64,000 bases of DNA from Chitinophaga jiangningensis (GCF_900142605.1 NZ_FRBL01000008.1:372001-436000); one strand, 5' to 3'. Shown: positions 55,456 to 64,000, numbered from the stretch's first letter. Notes: generated by a model not told the origin, from the sequence alone. A program made the numbers and translations.

Positions 55456-58400
55456 TTAGAAACGGATGTTTGCACCTGCCATAAAAGTTCTTGGCCTTGG
55501 GTAATACCCTAAGTCCACTCCGGAAGAAAAACCTTCATTGTAGCCCACTTCAGGATCCATCCCGTTGTATTTGGTAATGATAAAAGGATTCTGAACGGAT
55601 GCATATATTCTCACTTTACTGAGATAGCTTTTTTTCAACAGGCCGGAGAAGTCATATCCCAATGTGATGTTGTTGATGCGCAGGAAACTGCCGTTGTAGA
55701 TATACAGGTCGGAGAACTGTGCCCAGTTGGCGCCGTCTTCTGTTACCCGGGGGATACGGTTGGAAGTACCGGGACCATGCCAGCGTTCCAGGATTTCAGC
55801 GCTGTAGTTGCCAAAGCCACCAGGGCTTCTCCACGACTGCACCAGCTGATTACCGGAAACACCGGATGCCTGCACCTGGAAATCGAAGCCTTTATAACCC
55901 AGGGCAATGTTGAACCCGTAGGTGAAGTCCGGATTAGGATTTCCGATGTTTGTTTTATCGTTGTTATCAATTACGCCGTCACCATTTAAGTCCACATACT
56001 TTACATCACCAGCTTTCGCATCCGGCTGAATAGGGTTGCCTGTTTTTCCTTTATAGGCCAGCACCTCATCCTGGGTCTGGAAAACGCCGGCAGTCTGGTA
56101 GCCCCAGAAGTAGCCTACCGGTTCACCGTTTGCAGCACGGTAAAACTCACCGGCATTGTTGTAAAGCACATTGGTATTACCGTGCAGTACATGGTCGTTG
56201 GTAGGAATATTCCCGATCCTGTTTTTATTGATAGCACCATTTACCCCGAATGAATAGGTGAAGTCCCTGCCGATTCTGTTACTGTAGTTAAGCGCCAGTT
56301 CGAAACCTGTATTTTTTACATCGCCGCCGTTGATCAGCGGGGCATCCGCACCGCCTGTTGCCAGGATAGGAACGGTGATCAACCAGTCTTTCGTTTGTTT
56401 TGCGTAGTAATCAAACACTACGTTCAGGTGTTGAAACAGCGTTGCATCGAAGCCGATGTTGGTTTGCTCGGAAGTTTCCCATTTAACGTTGGGGTTCGCG
56501 ATACGGTTAGGATAGGCTCCCTGTGTGTTGGCACCTTCAACAGGTCCGAAAATATAACCGGCGTTGCTGAAGCTGATAGGCGATAAAAACTGGTAGGCGG
56601 CCACGTTCTGGTTACCCACCTGTCCCCAGCTGCCCCGTAATTTCAGGAAGTTGAGCCATTGCACGTTTTGCATAAAATTCTCCCGGGTGATCACCCAGCC
56701 GGCGGATACGGACGGGAAGTAACCCCAGCGCTTATCCGGCGCAAACTTGGAAGAGCCATCCGCTCTGAACGTAAGGTTCACGATGTATTTTTCCTGGAAG
56801 TCGTATGACAACCTGCCGAAGAAGGACAACAAGGCGCTCTCCGTAGGGCCACCGCTTACGCTCATGTAAGGAGCGCCGCGCGTAACGTTCTGCGCAACAG
56901 ATAAATACGCATGTTGCATATCGGCCACGCGCAGGTCGAAGTTATTACCCCGCATGTCCACCGTTTTTGTTTTCAGGGAGGAGCTACCTGCCAGTACGGT
57001 GAAGTGATGATCGTTGTGCAGGTTGAAATCATAGCTGAGGGTGTTGTCGAACTGGATGGTGCGACCATTGCCCATTGACTGTGATACTTTTGCCGTGTCG
57101 TTAAACGAGTAGATGGACAGGTGGTAAACTGGTGTATAGCCGTGGCTCTGATTAGAATTATAATTTAAGCCCAGGCTGGAACGGAATTTCAATCCTTTAA
57201 TGGGTTCTACCTGTAAGTATACATCACCAAATAATCCCTGGCTGCTGTTGCGGTTCCTGGTAGTGTAATCCATTACGGCATACGGATTGGCCTCTCCGTT
57301 ATTCCACGACTGATCAGGCTTTCCGGGATACCATCCTTTATTATCACTGCTGTAATAATTGCCGGCAGCATCGTACATCGGCAGGAACGGACTGGTAGTG
57401 AAACTGCTGCGTAGGGTGTTATTGTAAAGTCCGTCTACCAGGATGCCGTGATTATTCTGGTAGTTGAAGGTGAGGTGTTCGCCTATTTTAATATAGTTGT
57501 CGTATAAGTTATGTTCAGAGTTGATGCGGAAGTTATAGCGATCGAAATAAGACATATCCGAACCGCCTACGATGCCGCCCTGGCTGGTATAACCCAGTGA
57601 CAAGGAGTAGGCGGAGCTGCCACCGCCACCCTGTACGCCGAGCACATAGTTTTGGGTGGGTACATTACTTTTAAACATCTGGTCCAGCCAGTTGGTGTTT
57701 ACCGGCAGGTTGTTCACCACATCGTCGCTGAAGTAAGGTGCTTTCCCGGAGTTCACCGCCGCTTCGTTGATGATAGTGGCGTATTCTTTCGCATCCAGCA
57801 GCTTTACGTCGCGTGGCCGCTGTTGTACACCGTAGTAAGCGTCCAGTGTTACCTGTGGCTTTTGGTTTACCTTACCTGTTCTGGTAGTCACCAGTATTAC
57901 CCCGTTTGCCGCCTGGGAGCCGTAGATGGCAGCAGAAGCGGCATCTTTCAGGATATCAATGGAAGCGATATCGGCAGGGTTCAGGTAGGAGATATCGCCG
58001 GTTTGCACCCCATCCACTATATATAATGGACCGAAATTACCTACCGTACCTTTACCGCGGATCACTACGTTCATCCCTGCGCCCGGTTGCCCGGAGTAGC
58101 TGGTAATCTGAACGCCGGGGGCCTGCCCCTGTAATGCCTGCAGGGCGGTGGTGGTATTTTGTTTCTGGAGGTCGTCCCCTTTTACCTGTACGTTGGCGCC
58201 GGTAACGAGTTTTTTCTTCTGGACCCCATATCCTATCACCACTACATTTTCGAGTTGACTTTCCGCATCCTGCAGTTGTACGGTCAGGTTGTTGGAGGTT
58301 ACTTTTACTTCTTTCGGGATAAAACCTACGGAAGAGATGACCAGTATATCGCCGGTGGAGGCGTTGATGGTGAATTTACCGGTTTCGTCGGCAATGACAG

Positions 58401-58578
58401 CCGTTTTGGCTCCTTTAACCGCTACGGAGGCGGCAGACACCGGTAGGGAAGTTTGCTGGCTGGTGATCGTTCCACTTATCTTTCCAGCTTGCGCAAAGGA
58501 CTTTTCACTCATGGTAAGCATCAGCATGATGGCCCAAAGGAATAATAGTCGCGTGCGAATGATTTTAGTTGACTTCAT
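55456..58578 (-). CDS. SusC/RagA-family TonB-dependent transporter (pair 3)
   Basis: 1040 residues with a signal peptide ending near SFAQ. A carboxypeptidase-D regulatory-like domain (about 33-110; ISGTITSQQTSLPVSAASV) precedes the plug (ALQALQGQAPGVQITSYSG, VVIRGKGTVGNFGPLYIVDG, IDILKDAASAAIYGSQAANG) and barrel (C-terminus MAGANIRF). It is the first gene of the operon SusC3-SusD3-GH5-esterase. The upstream region carries several inverted repeats but no HTCS-type G-tract pair. Confidence 0.97.
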   Translation of the reverse strand: MKSTKIIRTRLLFLWAIMLMLTMSEKSFAQAGKISGTITSQQTSLPVSAASVAVKGAKTAVIADETGKFTINASTGDILVISSVGFIPKEVKVTSNNLTVQLQDAESQLENVVVIGYGVQKKKLVTGANVQVKGDDLQKQNTTTALQALQGQAPGVQITSYSGQPGAGMNVVIRGKGTVGNFGPLYIVDGVQTGDISYLNPADIASIDILKDAASAAIYGSQAANGVILVTTRTGKVNQKPQVTLDAYYGVQQRPRDVKLLDAKEYATIINEAAVNSGKAPYFSDDVVNNLPVNTNWLDQMFKSNVPTQNYVLGVQGGGGSSAYSLSLGYTSQGGIVGGSDMSYFDRYNFRINSEHNLYDNYIKIGEHLTFNYQNNHGILVDGLYNNTLRSSFTTSPFLPMYDAAGNYYSSDNKGWYPGKPDQSWNNGEANPYAVMDYTTRNRNSSQGLFGDVYLQVEPIKGLKFRSSLGLNYNSNQSHGYTPVYHLSIYSFNDTAKVSQSMGNGRTIQFDNTLSYDFNLHNDHHFTVLAGSSSLKTKTVDMRGNNFDLRVADMQHAYLSVAQNVTRGAPYMSVSGGPTESALLSFFGRLSYDFQEKYIVNLTFRADGSSKFAPDKRWGYFPSVSAGWVITRENFMQNVQWLNFLKLRGSWGQVGNQNVAAYQFLSPISFSNAGYIFGPVEGANTQGAYPNRIANPNVKWETSEQTNIGFDATLFQHLNVVFDYYAKQTKDWLITVPILATGGADAPLINGGDVKNTGFELALNYSNRIGRDFTYSFGVNGAINKNRIGNIPTNDHVLHGNTNVLYNNAGEFYRAANGEPVGYFWGYQTAGVFQTQDEVLAYKGKTGNPIQPDAKAGDVKYVDLNGDGVIDNNDKTNIGNPNPDFTYGFNIALGYKGFDFQVQASGVSGNQLVQSWRSPGGFGNYSAEILERWHGPGTSNRIPRVTEDGANWAQFSDLYIYNGSFLRINNITLGYDFSGLLKKSYLSKVRIYASVQNPFIITKYNGMDPEVGYNEGFSSGVDLGYYPRPRTFMAGANIRF

Positions 58579-58663
58579 ACGTGAGAATTTAATAATATAA
58601 ATAGAGCGTCGGTATTCGATGGCAGCCTGACTTAAGCAGGAGCACCGGCGAAAGGTTCATTAA

Positions 58664-58780
58664 AACTGGTAGGAACCAGTTGGCAAAACAGTAGCACTGT
58701 CGGATTCATATACGTGGATTATGTGCTGTAAAGCTAGCTGTAAGGCGGCAGTTAGCAGGAACCTGATTGATTCAATCAGG
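58664..58780 (-). promoter_or_regulatory. Inverted repeats upstream of SusC3
   Basis: The 319-bp divergent gap 58579-58897 holds AACTGGT arms (58664-58670/58675-58681), ACAGT arms (58688-58692/58696-58700) and a 19-bp near-perfect palindrome, CCTGATTGA-T-TCAATCAGG (58762-58780), next to a G6 tract. The palindrome, 184 bp before the SusC3 start, could be an operator; the nearer ones may fold in the 5' leader. Confidence 0.4.
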
Positions 58781-58897
58781 GGGGAAAAATGTTACATACC
58801 GGCAAAAAAAAGCCAGAAAGGGAGGGGATCAGGGGATTTATGCTATCTTGGATATTGACTGTTTATTCGGTCCGGAAAACCTAAACACACCTATTTT

Positions 58898-59863
58898 ATG
58901 AGAACACTCTTCTGGCTATGTACTTGCCTTTCCATGCTTCATTCAGCGCATGCCTTATCGCAGCAGGTAAATTATTATGATACATTACTGATCGGGGGGA
59001 TTAAACAGGTGATTGCCGTAAATGGCAATCCCAAGGGACCGGTTTTACTGTTTTTGCATGGTGGCCCGGGCGAATCCCGGATTCCCCAGATGGAGAAAGT
59101 TACGGGGCTGTTGCGGGAACAGTTCTGCGTGGTGAATTGGGACCAGCGCGAAACCGGGCTGACGCTCCGGTTAAATGCTTCACCGGTACCTCCTTCCCTG
59201 CCGCTGATTGCGGATGATGCTTATAGCCTGGTTGAACAGTTGAAAAAGAAGTTTAACCAGGATAGAATTTATTTGCTGGGGGAGTCGTGGGGTTGCCTGG
59301 TAGGATTTAAAGTAGCGGCGGCCCATCCGGCATCGGTGGCGGCATTAATGGTAGCATGTCCGGTAACAGACCAGGAGCGCAGTGAGCGTTTTGCGCTCGA
59401 CAGTGTTATCCGTTGGGCAAAGGCGGGCAACCATCAACAGGCTTTAGCGGAGGTAAGCGCCATCAAGGTACCTTTCTCCCGGCCAGACGACCTGTACTAT
59501 TCCAGGAAATGGATGAACTTATTATCCGGCAGGCCGTTTCCGGATAAGGACACCACCTATATTAAAGGCTTCCTCAGGGAGTGGAATAAAACCTGGATGA
59601 AGCCCTGGAACGACGCTACGGCGGAGCCGCTGGCCAAGTCAATAACGAAGCTGGAGGTACCAGTGTACTTTTTCCTGGGCGGCAAGGATTTGCAGACCAA
59701 CGCGGAAATGTCTAAAGCCTACTTTGAGCAGCTGAAAGCCCCTAAAAAGAAATTATACTGGTTTAAGGACGACGGGCACCTGTTGATGTATGTTTCACCC
59801 CAGGAGGTGGAGAAAAAAATCATTACTGAGGTATTACCGGAGGTAAAAGCATACTGGCGTTAA
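58898..59863 (+). CDS. Secreted alpha/beta hydrolase, proline iminopeptidase-like
   Basis: 321 residues with a signal peptide ending near AHALSQ. The core shows FLHGGPGES (51-60), VVNWDQRETG, nucleophile Ser130 in LLGESWGCLVG, Asp in LGGKDLQ and His in DDGHLLMY, the S33-type pattern with HGGPG and WDQR. Such proteins are aminopeptidases or related hydrolases; the substrate is unknown. Its stop overlaps the stop of the convergent LodB-like gene by four bases. No terminator is visible between them. Confidence 0.88.
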   Translation: MRTLFWLCTCLSMLHSAHALSQQVNYYDTLLIGGIKQVIAVNGNPKGPVLLFLHGGPGESRIPQMEKVTGLLREQFCVVNWDQRETGLTLRLNASPVPPSLPLIADDAYSLVEQLKKKFNQDRIYLLGESWGCLVGFKVAAAHPASVAALMVACPVTDQERSERFALDSVIRWAKAGNHQQALAEVSAIKVPFSRPDDLYYSRKWMNLLSGRPFPDKDTTYIKGFLREWNKTWMKPWNDATAEPLAKSITKLEVPVYFFLGGKDLQTNAEMSKAYFEQLKAPKKKLYWFKDDGHLLMYVSPQEVEKKIITEVLPEVKAYWR

Positions 59864-60936
59864 TTCCTCCTGCTCCAGAAAGTGGATGTGGGCCATCGTT
59901 TTTCCTGGGCATATTGCCCGATCAGCATTTTCATATAGGTGGTAAATGCTGTGCTGATGGCCCAGTCGTAGGCATGCAGCGCATCCGGATCTCCATTCAG
60001 GCAGGCTGCTATTGCATGGCCGGCATAAAAGCCACCTTCCAGTGCGGAGGTAATGCCGTAGGATGAAATGGGGTCGTAGGCGTAGGCGGCATCTCCTACT
60101 GCCAGCCAGCGTTCGCCGGTGCGTTGGGACAGGTAGCCCGTGGCGGCGCTGGAAACCACCAAGTTTTCGTCAGCACAACGGGTATTTTGCAGGATGCCGG
60201 CTATCAGCGTAGTGGCGTGTGCGTTAGTCAGGAGGTCCCTGGCGGTACGTAAGTGACCGTGTACCAGGTCGGTATCTGTCATTAAACTTAGCACCAGCTG
60301 GTTTTCTGTTAGTGGGGCGGCATACCACCAGCCATTTTCCACGGCTTCCAGGTAGGTGAATTGCTGAATGTTTGCAGGCAGCGTATAGCAGGCGGTGATG
60401 CCTGCCAGTTTATCTATCATTTTTCGTTGAAAACCCAGCTTTCTTGCCACGCGGGATTTCCGGCCGGTAGCATCCACGATAAATGCTGCGGTAACGGTCT
60501 GTAGTTGCTGGTGGGCGTCGGTATAGGTCACGGTCCATGTTTTATTACTGTAAACTGCGGAGACCATATTACAACCACAGTAATATTGAACTCCTTTTTC
60601 TATGGCTAGTTGCTGCAGCTGTGCTTCAAAAATTGCACGGTTTACATGCCAGCCTTGCGCCACCGGGTTTTGAAAGAAGGATTTATCCGCGGGTACGGGG
60701 CTGCCCCATATAAACCTGTTGCCATAGCATGCCAGGTGGGCCGGGTGTTGGAGCAGGATATCCAGTCCTGATTTCTTTAGCAGGCTAAATGCTTGCGGTG
60801 GTATGGTTTCTCCGGGTTTTCTTTTGGGAGATGCCAGTGCTTCCAGGATCATACAGTCGTAACCGTTATGCCTTAACTGTAAAGCGGTGGCAGCACCAGC
60901 AGGGCCGCCACCGATAATAATAACAGGGATATTCAT
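59860..60936 (-). CDS. LodB-like FAD-dependent maturase
   Basis: 358 residues. FAD-binding Rossmann fold at the N-terminus (IIIGGGPAGAATALQL, Gly9-Gly11-Gly14), GETIPPQAFSLL, VDATGRKSRVAR and the second FAD motif WLAVGDAAYAYDPISSYGI place it in the halogenase/geranylgeranyl-reductase-like flavoprotein group. LodB and GoxB belong to that group and are needed to form the cysteine tryptophylquinone cofactor of their partner oxidase. It starts only 5 bp after the LodA-like gene, the usual genetic pairing, which makes a maturase role much more likely than halogenation. Confidence 0.88.
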   Translation of the reverse strand: MNIPVIIIGGGPAGAATALQLRHNGYDCMILEALASPKRKPGETIPPQAFSLLKKSGLDILLQHPAHLACYGNRFIWGSPVPADKSFFQNPVAQGWHVNRAIFEAQLQQLAIEKGVQYYCGCNMVSAVYSNKTWTVTYTDAHQQLQTVTAAFIVDATGRKSRVARKLGFQRKMIDKLAGITACYTLPANIQQFTYLEAVENGWWYAAPLTENQLVLSLMTDTDLVHGHLRTARDLLTNAHATTLIAGILQNTRCADENLVVSSAATGYLSQRTGERWLAVGDAAYAYDPISSYGITSALEGGFYAGHAIAACLNGDPDALHAYDWAISTAFTTYMKMLIGQYAQEKRWPTSTFWSRRN

Positions 60937-60941
60937 CAGTT

Positions 60942-62846
60942 TTACATTTCGTCTCTTCGCAGGGGTTTGCGTTCCAGTATTCGGAGGCTGCTGGCATCCA
61001 CACCGGCGGCATCCAGGAGCATGGCTCTTGGTTGTTCCATCATTGGTACCTGTGCATGTTCAGCCACCAGTACCTGTTCAAAGGTAGGATCATCCGTAGT
61101 GAAGCCAGGGCGCCCCGCTTCCACCCAGAACACATTTGGAAGGGCCGGGTTTTGCCGGTCCGCCGGTAGTTGCACTTCCGTGATAATTCCCAGGAAATGC
61201 CAGCGCTGCACCATTTTTTTCAGCTTGGGAAGGTATTGCGTGCCCAGGTCGCGCAACCAGTCCTGGCGGTAATCAAAGTGTTTTAGTCGCTGGTAAATAT
61301 TTAAATCTTTATCCGTTAGTCGCTTGAAGGAGGATTCCGAAAGCACCTGGTTTGGCACGCGTGCTGCCCAGAAGGATGGCAGCGTTAAATAAGTGGTGGT
61401 ATCGTAACCGGAGAGGCAGCTGGCTTCATCCGTTTGCCATGGAACGCCCAGCCAGCGTGTAAGTGAGCCGGGGCCGCTACCATCGATCGGGCCACCGGGG
61501 CCTACGGCTACTTCCGGTGTCAGGAATTGTCCGTAATCATCTTTAGGCGCTTCATTTTCAGGAAGTATTTTAATACGGAACGGCGTATCCCAGAAGATGC
61601 GCTGGCGGAAAGGCCAGGTGATTTCAATGCCGGGGTGGAATGGTCCGCCGAGGCATTCTTCCAGCGGGGCTTCTGTCAGGGACTGTACCTGTTGTTCCAG
61701 CGTGAAGTTTTCGAAATTTGTTTCCGGCTTGTTGCCGGGTACAAACTCACCCTGTGCCCATTTGGCCATTCTTTCATATTGCGTTTTGGTAAGTGGCAGG
61801 TCTACGTTGTACACATCTGTATATTCCCCGAATGCATCGCCGTAGAACGGTGGGATTTTCACCGGTTCATAATTTTTATTGGCAGGGTCCCGGTACCACT
61901 GGAACACTTCAGTGCGCAGGTCGCGGTACAGCGGATCAGGGCTCATCAGCTTCAGGAGGTTCTCGTGAGAGAGGTAATCACTGGGCGAGTTTTGTCCGAA
62001 CAGCATAAAGAAGCCGTGGTTCACCCACTGTGTTTGTACCGTTCTGGAGATAATGGGATAGATATGTTTCCAGAATTCCAGTTCTTTAGGCTGGGGAATT
62101 TCGCCCAGTTGCAGGAACAGGTCTTCCACTACGTCGTACATGGTAACCACGGCAAACAGCCCCGGGCCAAAGTTTGGTGGCGTCACAGCCACCATGGCCG
62201 GAGTAACCGGATAAGGCGTACCATTGATGGTAACGGTAGCGTAGATAGTACCGTCGGCGGTATCATCGTGCCAGCCTACATTGTTGGCGAAGGTGGTAGG
62301 ATCTTCGTTAAAGGCGGATGCGGAGGTGCCGTCAGCAGGGATAACGAGGAGGCGGCCTTTGTCATCCGTTTGCAGTTCACCCAGCGGTACATTGATGTCA
62401 TAAAAATAACCTTCATTAAAATAAACACCTTTTTGATCCGTGCCCTGGATTTTTTTAGGGGTGGGAAGGATGTTTAGTTTGCTGCGATCTGTTTCTTTTA
62501 TGTTACGATGGTCGGGGGTTTTAGACTGATTATCCGGCAGGTCCAGCGCATTCAGGAAATTATACCAGCTGGCTTTCCTGTTGGCCAGGTTTACGCGCCA
62601 TTCGATAGTGGTGCTGCTGTCGGCCGTTACTTCCCTTAGCGGCTTGTTGTTTTCGTCGAAAGCGTATATCCGGAAACGTGGTACCTGTTTTTTAATGCGC
62701 CCCTGGTTATCCTTATACCCGTTTTCGTGCGGTGGTTCTATGCCCGGAACATCAGACGCAAAGAAGTATTCATCTGAGTTGCCTAACCTGGCAATGCCAA
62801 GAGGTGGATAAATCGCCAGTTTGGCGAAATCAGCTTTTACTGCCAT
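60942..62846 (-). CDS. LodA/GoxA-like quinoprotein amino acid or amine oxidase
   Basis: 634 residues without a signal peptide. The N-terminus LAIYPPLGIARLGNSDEYF is the LodA-family hallmark. Near the C-terminus Cys477 (DEASCLSGYD) and Trp493 (LPSFWAARVPN) are the likely cross-linked cysteine tryptophylquinone residues. The known family members oxidise lysine (epsilon), glycine or other amino groups and release hydrogen peroxide and ammonia; some act as antibacterial proteins. The LodB-like gene follows by 5 bp and a catalase-like gene precedes by 24 bp. The Cys-to-Trp spacing seems short compared with the lysine oxidase, so substrate specificity should not be assumed. Confidence 0.88.
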   Translation of the reverse strand: MAVKADFAKLAIYPPLGIARLGNSDEYFFASDVPGIEPPHENGYKDNQGRIKKQVPRFRIYAFDENNKPLREVTADSSTTIEWRVNLANRKASWYNFLNALDLPDNQSKTPDHRNIKETDRSKLNILPTPKKIQGTDQKGVYFNEGYFYDINVPLGELQTDDKGRLLVIPADGTSASAFNEDPTTFANNVGWHDDTADGTIYATVTINGTPYPVTPAMVAVTPPNFGPGLFAVVTMYDVVEDLFLQLGEIPQPKELEFWKHIYPIISRTVQTQWVNHGFFMLFGQNSPSDYLSHENLLKLMSPDPLYRDLRTEVFQWYRDPANKNYEPVKIPPFYGDAFGEYTDVYNVDLPLTKTQYERMAKWAQGEFVPGNKPETNFENFTLEQQVQSLTEAPLEECLGGPFHPGIEITWPFRQRIFWDTPFRIKILPENEAPKDDYGQFLTPEVAVGPGGPIDGSGPGSLTRWLGVPWQTDEASCLSGYDTTTYLTLPSFWAARVPNQVLSESSFKRLTDKDLNIYQRLKHFDYRQDWLRDLGTQYLPKLKKMVQRWHFLGIITEVQLPADRQNPALPNVFWVEAGRPGFTTDDPTFEQVLVAEHAQVPMMEQPRAMLLDAAGVDASSLRILERKPLRRDEM

Positions 62847-62870
62847 AATAATTTTTTTTTGGTGAGATGG

Positions 62871-63896
62871 TTATTTACGTGCCGTACGTGGTTCAGTTAA
62901 GGGAATGCCGTTGCGGTCGCGGCGGAGCCGTGCGCCTTCTTCATACACTACCTTCCTCACATCGCTGATACTGCCGATGGGTTGATGCACGGCGAGGGTA
63001 TGCCAGGGGTTATAAGAAAGATTTTCGCCATAGGCTACCTGGCCAGGAGCGTCAATATCTTGCTGATGTATAATTAGGGTCGCAAATAGTTCAGGTGCGG
63101 AAATGCTTTCCGGCCAGCGGACCATTGCTTCATCCAGTGGCATGGTTGCCGCATCTGTTCTGAACTGCAGGTAGAATCCGAAGCGAACTTCTTCTTTAAC
63201 CAGGCGTTGTTTGAGTTCATCACGCAGGTAGCCGGGGTTATTATCCGGTACCGGTGGACCGGGAGGGGTATTTAATGGCACCAGTTTATACTTTACATAA
63301 TCATTGCTGCCAAATGCGTACGGCAGGCAGCTGCCGTAAACGGCGGTGGCTACACTGGGTTCCGGCTTTTGCATGTCATCCAGGATTTTGGCAGTTTCCG
63401 GATGATCTTTGAGGTAGGAATCGTAGTCGCGCAATACCACACCGGCGTGTGTAAACTCGCACATATCCTTTGCCGTGTTTACAAAAAATACATCGTGGTT
63501 CTGCAGGATAAAGTCCGCCGTTGATGCATCCGGTTCACTTTCGAGCAACTTCTCCCCTGCTACACCAAAGAGTTTAATGGCCACGCCAATAGTTGTTTTA
63601 ACATCTCCCAAACCTGATTTGGTATCACTGGAAAATCTTACCCAGGCATCCAGCTGGTCATATTGAAATACGCCTATGCGTTTTTCGGGCGACAGCGCTT
63701 TGTTTACCACAAACGTAGCTTTCACCATGCCGTGTTGTTTGGAAAATACAGGTCGCCTTACGGGGCATTGGCCATCCAGTGCGCGGGGTCGCTGAATCAT
63801 GTCTATAAACATTTCTTTCAGACTGGAAGTAGGATCGATGTCACAATTCACAACGCGTGCGCTTTGGGAACTATGCATGGGGTGTAATTGGTGCAT
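62871..63896 (-). CDS. Catalase-like haem protein
   Basis: The ATG at 63896 gives 341 residues; an upstream TTG frame reaches the window edge. Catalase-superfamily marks are His55 in KQHGMVKATF (distal His), LDAWVRFSSDT, DFILQNHDVFFV and ENLSYNPWHTLAVHQPIGS, then Arg314-x3-Tyr318 in VRKVVYEEGARLR, the proximal haem ligand pattern. It belongs to the short catalase-related group, some of which act as peroxidases or hydroperoxide-converting enzymes rather than true catalases. As first gene of the LodA-LodB operon it probably removes the peroxide made by the oxidase. No signal peptide is seen. Confidence 0.88.
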   Translation of the reverse strand: MHQLHPMHSSQSARVVNCDIDPTSSLKEMFIDMIQRPRALDGQCPVRRPVFSKQHGMVKATFVVNKALSPEKRIGVFQYDQLDAWVRFSSDTKSGLGDVKTTIGVAIKLFGVAGEKLLESEPDASTADFILQNHDVFFVNTAKDMCEFTHAGVVLRDYDSYLKDHPETAKILDDMQKPEPSVATAVYGSCLPYAFGSNDYVKYKLVPLNTPPGPPVPDNNPGYLRDELKQRLVKEEVRFGFYLQFRTDAATMPLDEAMVRWPESISAPELFATLIIHQQDIDAPGQVAYGENLSYNPWHTLAVHQPIGSISDVRKVVYEEGARLRRDRNGIPLTEPRTARK

Positions 63897-63924
63897 AATT
63901 AAACAGGGTTTTATGTTGGAGATA

Positions 63925-63944
63925 AATCGTTGGAGGAAACGATT
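63925..63944. promoter_or_regulatory. Inverted repeat upstream of the catalase-LodA-LodB operon
   Basis: AATCGTT-N6-AACGATT, a perfect 20-bp inverted repeat 28-48 bp upstream of the catalase-like start. Its position fits an operator or a leader hairpin. The promoter itself may lie partly outside the window. Confidence 0.4.
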
Positions 63945-64000
63945 CGACTGGTTATTTTGATGGATCAATAATACAGAAAAATATATTGACGCCAAAAAAA

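Noticed and set aside
58779..58784. G6 tract upstream of SusC3 as a third HTCS-type site
   Set aside because: No second tract 20 bp to either side; the flanks also differ.
59860..59863. Four-base overlap of convergent stop codons as a special regulatory feature
   Set aside because: Overlapping convergent ends are common in compact genomes and nothing else supports a role.
59860..60936. Tryptophan halogenase or geranylgeranyl reductase
   Set aside because: The fold is shared, but tight pairing with a LodA-like gene makes a LodB-type maturase the better call.

Overview
The window looks like chromosome from a member of the Bacteroidota, most likely Chitinophaga or a close relative in the Chitinophagaceae. 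The signs are three and more SusC/SusD pairs, two hybrid two-component systems (HTCS) with an AraC-type output domain, SusD lipoproteins with Cys lipoboxes, one enzyme with a type IX secretion (T9SS) sorting domain, and the near absence of Shine-Dalgarno sequences. No tRNA, rRNA, CRISPR array, insertion sequence or integrase was seen.

About 58 kb (593-58578) is a stacked polysaccharide utilisation region, almost all on the minus strand. Read in the direction of transcription it starts at the right. (A) 58578-51449: SusC, SusD, a BACON-GH5 lipoprotein and a CE1-like esterase, closed by a clear terminator at 51357-51405. (B) 51332-47124: HTCS 2, with its own terminator at 46987-47016. (C) 46713-23826: a LacI-type repressor, two tandem SusC/SusD pairs, a CHRD-type lipoprotein, a GH28-like enzyme, two alginate-lyase-fold enzymes (one a 1645-residue T9SS protein), and two overlapping GH43 genes. 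(D) 23544-19387: HTCS 1. (E) 19115-6297: SusC, SusD, an IPT/TIG surface lipoprotein, a second GH28-like enzyme, a SusB-like GH97, a third alginate-lyase-fold enzyme and a FucP-like permease. (F) 4526-593: a second GH97 with a different catalytic signature and a sialate-O-acetylesterase-like SGNH esterase. The enzyme mix (GH28-like, uronate-lyase fold, GH43, GH97, GH5, acetyl and acyl esterases) points to an acidic, arabinose- and galactose- or glucose-substituted, esterified plant or microbial polysaccharide. The exact glycan cannot be fixed from sequence.

Regulatory structure is unusually visible. Just downstream of each HTCS gene, and upstream of the operon that follows, is a pair of G6 tracts exactly 20 bp apart (19284-19315 and 46911-46938), a good candidate for the HTCS AraC-domain site. 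A perfect palindrome, TTAATCGATTAA, lies just upstream of the LacI-type gene and again between it and the SusC gene it precedes, with a third near-match downstream of HTCS 2. Strong hairpins sit at internal operon boundaries between the SusC/D part and the enzyme part.

The right end (58898-63896) is unrelated to glycan uptake. A LodA-like quinoprotein oxidase, its LodB-like flavoprotein maturase and a catalase-like haem protein form one minus-strand operon that fits a peroxide-producing amino-acid or amine oxidase with its own peroxide guard. An alpha/beta hydrolase converges on it. A plus-strand alpha/beta hydrolase of the epoxide-hydrolase type (4885-6186) interrupts the left side, and the left edge cuts an AraC-family regulator.
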